Below, in pieces: positions 4,759 through 8,927 of a stretch of 8,927 nt of DNA. Origin of the DNA: Polaromonas sp. YR568. GTDB lineage: Bacteria; Pseudomonadota; Gammaproteobacteria; Burkholderiales; Burkholderiaceae. Location: NCBI GenBank assembly GCA_945871335.1, contig CAMBWM010000087.1:1-8927 (forward strand), given 5' to 3'. The notes below the pieces were generated by a model that was not told where the DNA came from, did not search any database, and saw only the letters and a list, made by a program, of their open reading frames with translations. Position numbers and translations under genes: made by a program. The stretch's first letter is position 1; each line of letters opens with the position of its first letter.

Positions 4759-7185
4759 TCAGGCACGTAAACGGGCGCCAAGATCAATTTGCAAACGGGC
4801 CAACACAGCCTGCACCGCAGCGTCAATTTGATCCTCAGTCAGTGTAGCTTCGTCACTGCTGAGTATCAAACGCACAGCCAGACTTTTCTCACCCAGTTGC
4901 ATGCTTGCTCCGGCTTGCTGGGGTCGGTAAACGTCAAACAAGGTGGCCGAACGCAGCAGCTTGCTGATGCCGGCACTGTTGATGGCGGTCATCAAAGCGC
5001 TGTGCGTCACGCTTTCGCTAACGATAATGGCTAAATCGCGCTCAACCGGTTGATGTTTGCTGACGCTGCTGAACTGCGGAACGCGGCGCTTCAAAACGGC
5101 ATCGAGCTCAAGCTCGAACAAGATTGGCGCTTGCGCCAACTCGTAGCCTTGGCGCCACTGCGGGTGCAGCTCACCCACGAACCCGATCTGCCGGCCGAAT
5201 ACGCTGACGCTGGCGCAGCGACCCGGGTGCATGGCCGGATGCGTGGCAGGCTCGAACAAAGCTTGCAGGGGTGCCAGGAGCGTCTGCACATCGCCCTTGA
5301 GGTCAAAGAAATCAACATTGCGGTCTGCGCGGGACCAGCCCAGGTTGTCAAGCGCGCCATAGGCCAAACCGGCCACGCGCATGGGTTGGTCAAATCCGGC
5401 GACCGTGGTGTCTGTGCTTTGCGTCTGGGGGCTGCGCAAGAACACGCGGCCGAGCTCAAACACCCGCACGCGGCTGGCCTTGCGGTCCAGGTTGAACTTG
5501 AGAACTTGCACCAAAGATCCGAGGAGCGATGAGCGCATCACGCTCATCTGGCTGGCAATCGGGTTAAGCAGCTTGATCGGGTTTGCATTGCCGGCCAGCT
5601 CGTGCTCCCAGCGCTCTTCAACGAAGCTGAAGTTGATAGTTTCCTGGTAATCCAGCGCGGCCAAAGCGCGTCGCACGGCAAAAGGGCTGCGTTCGGCTTC
5701 AGGACGAATGCGCGCAGAAATGGGTGCCAACGGCGGCGTGGCGGGCAACTGCTCATAGCCCACCATGCGCACGACTTCTTCAATCAGATCTTCTTCGATC
5801 TGCAAGTCAAAGCGGTAGCTCGGCGGCAACACGGTCAGCGTGCCGGGACCTTCGGTGACTGGCAAGCCCAGGCGCTTGAGCGCGTCTGCGCATTGGGCCT
5901 GGGTCAGCGGCATACCGATCACCTTGACAGCCCGAGCCACGCGCAGTGTGACAGGCACGGCGGGCGGCAGACTGGCCTGGATGTCGTCAATGGGACCGCA
6001 TTGTGTGGCCGGTGTGCCGCAAATATCGAGGATCAGTTGCGTGATGCGCTCAATGTGCTCCACGGTCTGACCCGGGTCCACGCCGCGCTCAAAGCGGTGG
6101 CCAGCATCGGTCGAGAAGTTGTAGCGGCGTGAACGGCCGGCAATCGACTTAGGCCACCAGAAGGCAGCTTCAACATAAATGTTTTGTGTGTCATCAGACA
6201 CTGCCGTGGCGTCGCCGCCCATGATGCCGGCCAGCGACTCGACCTGAGCATCGTCGGCGATCACGCCTACTTTGCCATCGACAGTGACAGTGTTTCCATT
6301 GAGCAGCTTGAGCGACTCGCCAGTCTGCCCCCAGCGCACGTCCAGACCGCCATGAATTTTGTCGAGATCAAAAATATGTGAGGGTCGGCCCAACTCAAAC
6401 ATCACGTAGTTGGAAATGTCCACCAGCGCAGTGACGCTGCGCTGACCACAACGGGCCAGCCGGTCCACCATCCACCGCGGCGTAGTGACGCGGGTGTTGA
6501 CCTTCCGGACCACACGGCCTGAAAAGCGGCCACACAAATCAGGCGCACTGATCTTGACGGCCAAACGCGTTGCGTCATTGACGGCCACGGCCGGTAAAGC
6601 GGGAGCCATCAAAGGCGCACCCGTGAGCGCAGCCAACTCGCGGGCCACGCCATACACGCTGAGGCAATGCGCCAGGTTCGGCGTGAGCTTGAGGGTGAAC
6701 AAGGTGTCATCCAGCAACAGATGAGTGCGGATGTCCTGGCCCAGCACGGCGTCGGCCCCCAGCTCGAGCAGGCCGCCATGGTCTTCAGAGAGCTTAAGCT
6801 CACGGGCCGAGCACAGCATGCCAAAACTATCGACACCGCGCAGCTTGCCGACCTTGATGGCGAAGGGTTTGCCGTCTTCACCGGGTGGCAGTTCGGCACC
6901 AACCATAGCGCAAGGCACCTTGATGCCCACACGCGCATTGGGCGCACCGCAAACTATGTTGAGCAAAGCACCCTGCCCTACGTCCACCTGGCACACGCGC
7001 AGCTTGTCAGCGTTCGGGTGCTGAACGGCTTCCTTGATTTCACCAACGACGATGCCGGTGAAATGCGGTGCCACAGGCTTGAGCTCTTCAACCTCCAGGC
7101 CGGCCATGGTCAAGGTGTCAGCGATTTGCTGGGTGCTCAGGGGCGGGTTGCAGAATTCGCGCAACCAGGATTCTGGGAATTGCAT
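4759..7185 (-). CDS. pheT: Phenylalanine-tRNA ligase beta subunit
   Basis: This is the 808-residue beta chain of the alpha2-beta2 phenylalanyl-tRNA synthetase, close to the usual bacterial length. Domains in order are: an N-terminal B1 segment ([11 protein letters not shown]...[11 protein letters not shown]); an EMAP-like OB fold for tRNA binding (about 39-150, with [15 protein letters not shown] and [22 protein letters not shown]); the B3/B4 editing domain (about 210-390), which hydrolyses mischarged Tyr-tRNA(Phe); B5 (about 400-480); a catalytic-like core without its own active site (about 485-690); and the C-terminal ferredoxin-like anticodon-binding domain (about 710-808, starting near [16 protein letters not shown]). 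A ribosome-binding site AAGGT (7195-7191) lies 5 nt before the ATG. The gap to pheS is only 32 bp, so the two are surely co-transcribed. No break or missing domain is seen. Confidence 0.99.
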   Translation of the reverse strand: MQFPESWLREFCNPPLSTQQIADTLTMAGLEVEELKPVAPHFTGIVVGEIKEAVQHPNADKLRVCQVDVGQGALLNIVCGAPNARVGIKVPCAMVGAELPPGEDGKPFAIKVGKLRGVDSFGMLCSARELKLSEDHGGLLELGADAVLGQDIRTHLLLDDTLFTLKLTPNLAHCLSVYGVARELAALTGAPLMAPALPAVAVNDATRLAVKISAPDLCGRFSGRVVRKVNTRVTTPRWMVDRLARCGQRSVTALVDISNYVMFELGRPSHIFDLDKIHGGLDVRWGQTGESLKLLNGNTVTVDGKVGVIADDAQVESLAGIMGGDATAVSDDTQNIYVEAAFWWPKSIAGRSRRYNFSTDAGHRFERGVDPGQTVEHIERITQLILDICGTPATQCGPIDDIQASLPPAVPVTLRVARAVKVIGMPLTQAQCADALKRLGLPVTEGPGTLTVLPPSYRFDLQIEEDLIEEVVRMVGYEQLPATPPLAPISARIRPEAERSPFAVRRALAALDYQETINFSFVEERWEHELAGNANPIKLLNPIASQMSVMRSSLLGSLVQVLKFNLDRKASRVRVFELGRVFLRSPQTQSTDTTVAGFDQPMRVAGLAYGALDNLGWSRADRNVDFFDLKGDVQTLLAPLQALFEPATHPAMHPGRCASVSVFGRQIGFVGELHPQWRQGYELAQAPILFELELDAVLKRRVPQFSSVSKHQPVERDLAIIVSESVTHSALMTAINSAGISKLLRSATLFDVYRPQQAGASMQLGEKSLAVRLILSSDEATLTEDQIDAAVQAVLARLQIDLGARLRA

Positions 7186-7217
7186 GGGTGACCTTGCTGT
7201 GTTCTTGTGGCGGTTGC

Positions 7218-8282
7218 TTACTGAAACTGCGACAGAAAACGGATGTCGCCATCAAAGAACAAACGCAAATCATTCACGCCGTAACGCAACATGGTCAGGC
7301 GGTCGGGGCCCATGCCGAAGGCAAAGCCGATGTATTTCTCAGGGTCCAGGCCCATGTTGCGAACCACGTTCGGATGCACCTGGCCCGAGCCCGCGACTTC
7401 CAGCCAACGTCCTGCCAAAGGGCCGGTCTGGAACTGAATATCGATCTCAGCACTGGGCTCTGTGAAGGGGAAAAAGCTGGGGCGAAAACGCAATACCAGG
7501 TCGTTAGACTCAAAAAAGGTACGGCAAAAATCGGTGAAAACGACCTTGAGGTCCTTGAAGCTGACGTTCTCGCCAATCCACAGGCCTTCGCACTGGTGAA
7601 ACATGGGCGAATGGGTGGCATCGCTGTCCACGCGGTAGGTGCGGCCCGGCGCGATCACGCGAATTTCGGGCATCAAGCCGCCGGCATCGATGAGGGCGCG
7701 GTGTTTTTTCACATGCTGCACGGCGTAGCGGATCTGCATCGGGCTGGTGTGCGTGCGCAGCAAATTGGGAGCAGCTTCGGTGCCGCCTTCAACGTAAAAG
7801 GTGTCGTGCATGGAGCGCGCCGGATGGTCCTCCGGCGTGTTGAGCGCGGTGAAGTTGAACCAGTCCGTCTCAATCTCGGGGCCTTGGGCCACGTCAAAGC
7901 CCATAGAACCAAAAATCGCCTCGATACGCTCCAGCGTGAGAGATACAGGATGTAATCCACCCGCGCTACTTTGCCGCCCGGGCAAAGAGACGTCCAGGGA
8001 TTCAGCTTTGAGTTGCGCTTGCAACTCAGCGTTGGCAAGCGCTTGCCGGCGCTCATTGAGCGCCGTCTCAATAGCCTGCTTGGTCAGGTTGACAGCGGCA
8101 CCGCGGGATTTTTTTTCTTCCACGCTGAGCGAAGCCAAGCCTTTCATCAAATCGGTAACGCGCCCCGATTTACCAAGAAAAATTGCCTTGGCGTTTTCCA
8201 GATCTGCGGGTGTCGCAGCACCGGCAAAACTGCTTTTGGCAGCCAATACCAGCTCATCAAGGGCTTCGGATGGATTCATCAT
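7218..8282 (-). CDS. pheS: Phenylalanine-tRNA ligase alpha subunit
   Basis: This is the catalytic alpha chain of phenylalanyl-tRNA synthetase, 354 residues, a class II enzyme that charges tRNA(Phe). The N-terminal part (about 1-100) is a charged coiled coil for tRNA binding. The catalytic domain has [19 protein letters not shown], the dimer and motif 1 region [17 protein letters not shown], motif 2 ([23 protein letters not shown]) and [14 protein letters not shown]. Motif 3 is [22 protein letters not shown]. Ala321 in GFAFG is the residue that sets the size of the amino-acid pocket in this family. Two tandem ATG codons (8282 and 8279) compete as starts, and only a weak purine-rich sequence precedes them. 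The 131-bp gap from rplT carries two hairpins. Confidence 0.98.
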   Translation of the reverse strand: MMNPSEALDELVLAAKSSFAGAATPADLENAKAIFLGKSGRVTDLMKGLASLSVEEKKSRGAAVNLTKQAIETALNERRQALANAELQAQLKAESLDVSLPGRQSSAGGLHPVSLTLERIEAIFGSMGFDVAQGPEIETDWFNFTALNTPEDHPARSMHDTFYVEGGTEAAPNLLRTHTSPMQIRYAVQHVKKHRALIDAGGLMPEIRVIAPGRTYRVDSDATHSPMFHQCEGLWIGENVSFKDLKVVFTDFCRTFFESNDLVLRFRPSFFPFTEPSAEIDIQFQTGPLAGRWLEVAGSGQVHPNVVRNMGLDPEKYIGFAFGMGPDRLTMLRYGVNDLRLFFDGDIRFLSQFQ

Positions 8283-8331
8283 TTTTCAATGGGTACGGGT
8301 TGTAGCGAATATCGCATGTCGCCATGAGAAA

Positions 8332-8359
8332 GGGCCAGAGCTTTTACAAGCCCCGGCCC
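8332..8359 (-). terminator. GNRA-capped hairpin between rplT and pheS, possible partial terminator or attenuator
   Basis: On the minus strand, 8359-8348 pairs with 8343-8332 as an uninterrupted 12-bp, GC-rich stem (two G-U pairs) closed by a GTAA tetraloop (8347-8344). It is followed by TTTCTC. The U tract is too short for a strong terminator, which suits partial read-through into pheS. Confidence 0.5.
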
Positions 8360-8377
8360 ATGTCTTGATGGTCGCGC

Positions 8378-8400
8378 CCGGCTATGAAGTCAATAACCGG
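8378..8400 (-). other. Upstream hairpin in the rplT-pheS gap
   Basis: CCGGTTA (8400-8394) pairs with TAGCCGG (8384-8378), with one G-U pair and a 9-nt loop, starting 13 nt after the rplT stop. No U run follows. It may stabilise the 3' end of the rpmI-rplT message or act together with the next hairpin. Confidence 0.4.
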
Positions 8401-8413
8401 ACACTGTTCAAGA

Positions 8414-8773
8414 TCAAGCCGCGAGCTTGGCCTTGACTTGCTCCACGATCGCGCCGAAAGCAGCGCTGTCATGGATAGCCATGTCAGACAGGACCTTACG
8501 GTCAATTTCGATGCCGGCTTTTTTCAGGCCGTTAGCGAACTGGCTGTAAGTCATGCCAAATGAACGGCTTGCAGCATTGATACGGGCGATCCACAACTGG
8601 CGGAAAACACGTTTTTTGGTACGACGGTCACGGTAGGCATATTGCCCGGCCTTCATTACCGCTTCTTTAGCGATCCGGAAGACATTACCGCGGCGACCGC
8701 GAAAACCTTTAGCAAGGGCGAGAACTTTTTTGTGGCGGGCGCGAGCCGTTACACCACGTTTAACGCGAGGCAT
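8414..8773 (-). CDS. rplT: 50S ribosomal protein L20
   Basis: L20 is a basic protein of the large ribosomal subunit, bound to 23S rRNA and required early in 50S assembly. At 119 residues it matches the family length. The long basic N-terminal arm ([27 protein letters not shown]) and the globular part ([37 protein letters not shown]) are both complete. AAGGAG (8786-8781) stands 7 nt before the ATG. It lies 25 bp after rpmI, in the conserved infC-rpmI-rplT order. In E. coli L20 represses its own operon by binding the message; the region that would show this here is outside the window. Confidence 0.99.
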   Translation of the reverse strand: MPRVKRGVTARARHKKVLALAKGFRGRRGNVFRIAKEAVMKAGQYAYRDRRTKKRVFRQLWIARINAASRSFGMTYSQFANGLKKAGIEIDRKVLSDMAIHDSAAFGAIVEQVKAKLAA

Positions 8774-8798
8774 GTGATTACTCCTTGTTCGTCGTTAA

Positions 8799-8927
8799 TT
8801 AAATACCCATGCCTGGCAGCATCTGTGCCATGTGACCCATATTGGTCTCATGGACACCGACAGCACCGCGCAAATGGCGTTTATTTTTGGTGGTCTTCTT
8901 GGTCAGAATGTGACGTTTGAAGGCTTG
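8799..8927 (-). CDS. rpmI: 50S ribosomal protein L35, C-terminal part
   Basis: Only the last 42 codons and the TAA stop (8801-8799) lie in the window; the N-terminal third continues past its right edge. The visible protein reads [20 protein letters not shown] and ends [10 protein letters not shown], a clear match to bacterial L35, a small basic large-subunit protein of about 65 residues. It is the first visible gene of the minus-strand cluster. The gene infC would be expected just beyond the edge. Confidence 0.96.
   Translation of the reverse strand, partial: QAFKRHILTKKTTKNKRHLRGAVGVHETNMGHMAQMLPGMGI

Noticed and set aside
4790..4806. Possible IHF site near the pheT 3' end (GATCAATTTGCAAAC)
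   Set aside because: It fails the consensus at the first base and in the TTR part.
4713..4826. N-terminal extension of ihfA to 146 residues
   Set aside because: It would overlap the pheT 3' end and does not resemble IHF; the ATG at 4712 has AAGGAG at ideal spacing and gives the normal fold.
7188..7955. Long open frame (255 codons) on the plus strand opposite pheS
   Set aside because: Shadow of pheS; no family resemblance and no ribosome-binding site.
8279..8317. 12-codon mini-gene ([12 protein letters not shown]) whose TGA overlaps the pheS start, as a pheM-like leader
   Set aside because: It has no Phe codons and no ribosome-binding site, and lies after rather than before the hairpin; the overlap is probably chance.
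8642..8920. 92-codon plus-strand frame across rplT and rpmI
   Set aside because: It is antisense to two ribosomal protein genes with unmistakable sequence.
1..8927. CRISPR array, insertion sequence, phage or toxin-antitoxin system
   Set aside because: No regularly spaced repeats, transposase, integrase or toxin-like gene is visible; nearly all the sequence is accounted for by housekeeping genes.

Overview
The window looks like an ordinary, mostly housekeeping segment of a betaproteobacterial chromosome. It is most likely Burkholderiales, family Comamonadaceae (Rhodoferax/Polaromonas-like). The evidence is the gene order rpmI-rplT-pheS-pheT-ihfA-merR-tRNA-Pro, the GC-rich codon use, CCA-encoding tRNA genes, and protein sequences typical of that group. 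The family-level placement is my inference from recognition, not from a search.

Left part, reading rightward: a YfcG-type glutathione S-transferase (53-757), then tRNA-Pro(UGG) (818-894) with a perfect TATAAT box and a perfect hairpin terminator (903-933). That terminator is symmetric and also serves the convergent rimO gene (968-2395, minus), which encodes the ribosomal protein S12 methylthiotransferase. Diverging from rimO are two small plus-strand genes: an antibiotic-biosynthesis-monooxygenase (ABM) fold protein (2498-2800) and a zinc-ribbon Nudix hydrolase (2861-3415) resembling plant-type FAD pyrophosphohydrolases.

Middle: 3416-3630 is visibly more AT-rich than its surroundings and holds no recognisable gene. 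An open frame on the minus strand there reads like coding sequence but lacks a proper start. It ends against the terminator of tRNA-Pro(GGG) (3678-3754, minus).

Right part, all on the minus strand and reading leftward from the window edge: rpmI (5' end outside the window), rplT, pheS, pheT, ihfA, a MerR-family regulator and tRNA-Pro(GGG). This is the translation/IHF cluster: ribosomal proteins L35 and L20, both subunits of phenylalanyl-tRNA synthetase, the alpha subunit of integration host factor, and an uncharacterised regulator. The rplT-pheS gap carries two hairpins, one with a GUAA tetraloop and a short U tract, which could set how much transcription enters pheST.

I found no mobile element, CRISPR array or evident new system. 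The points most worth a second look are non-coding: strand-asymmetric GNRA hairpins, the two inverted tRNA-Pro genes with matching promoters, the AT-rich orphan patch beside a tRNA, and the TTG-started acidic MerR protein.
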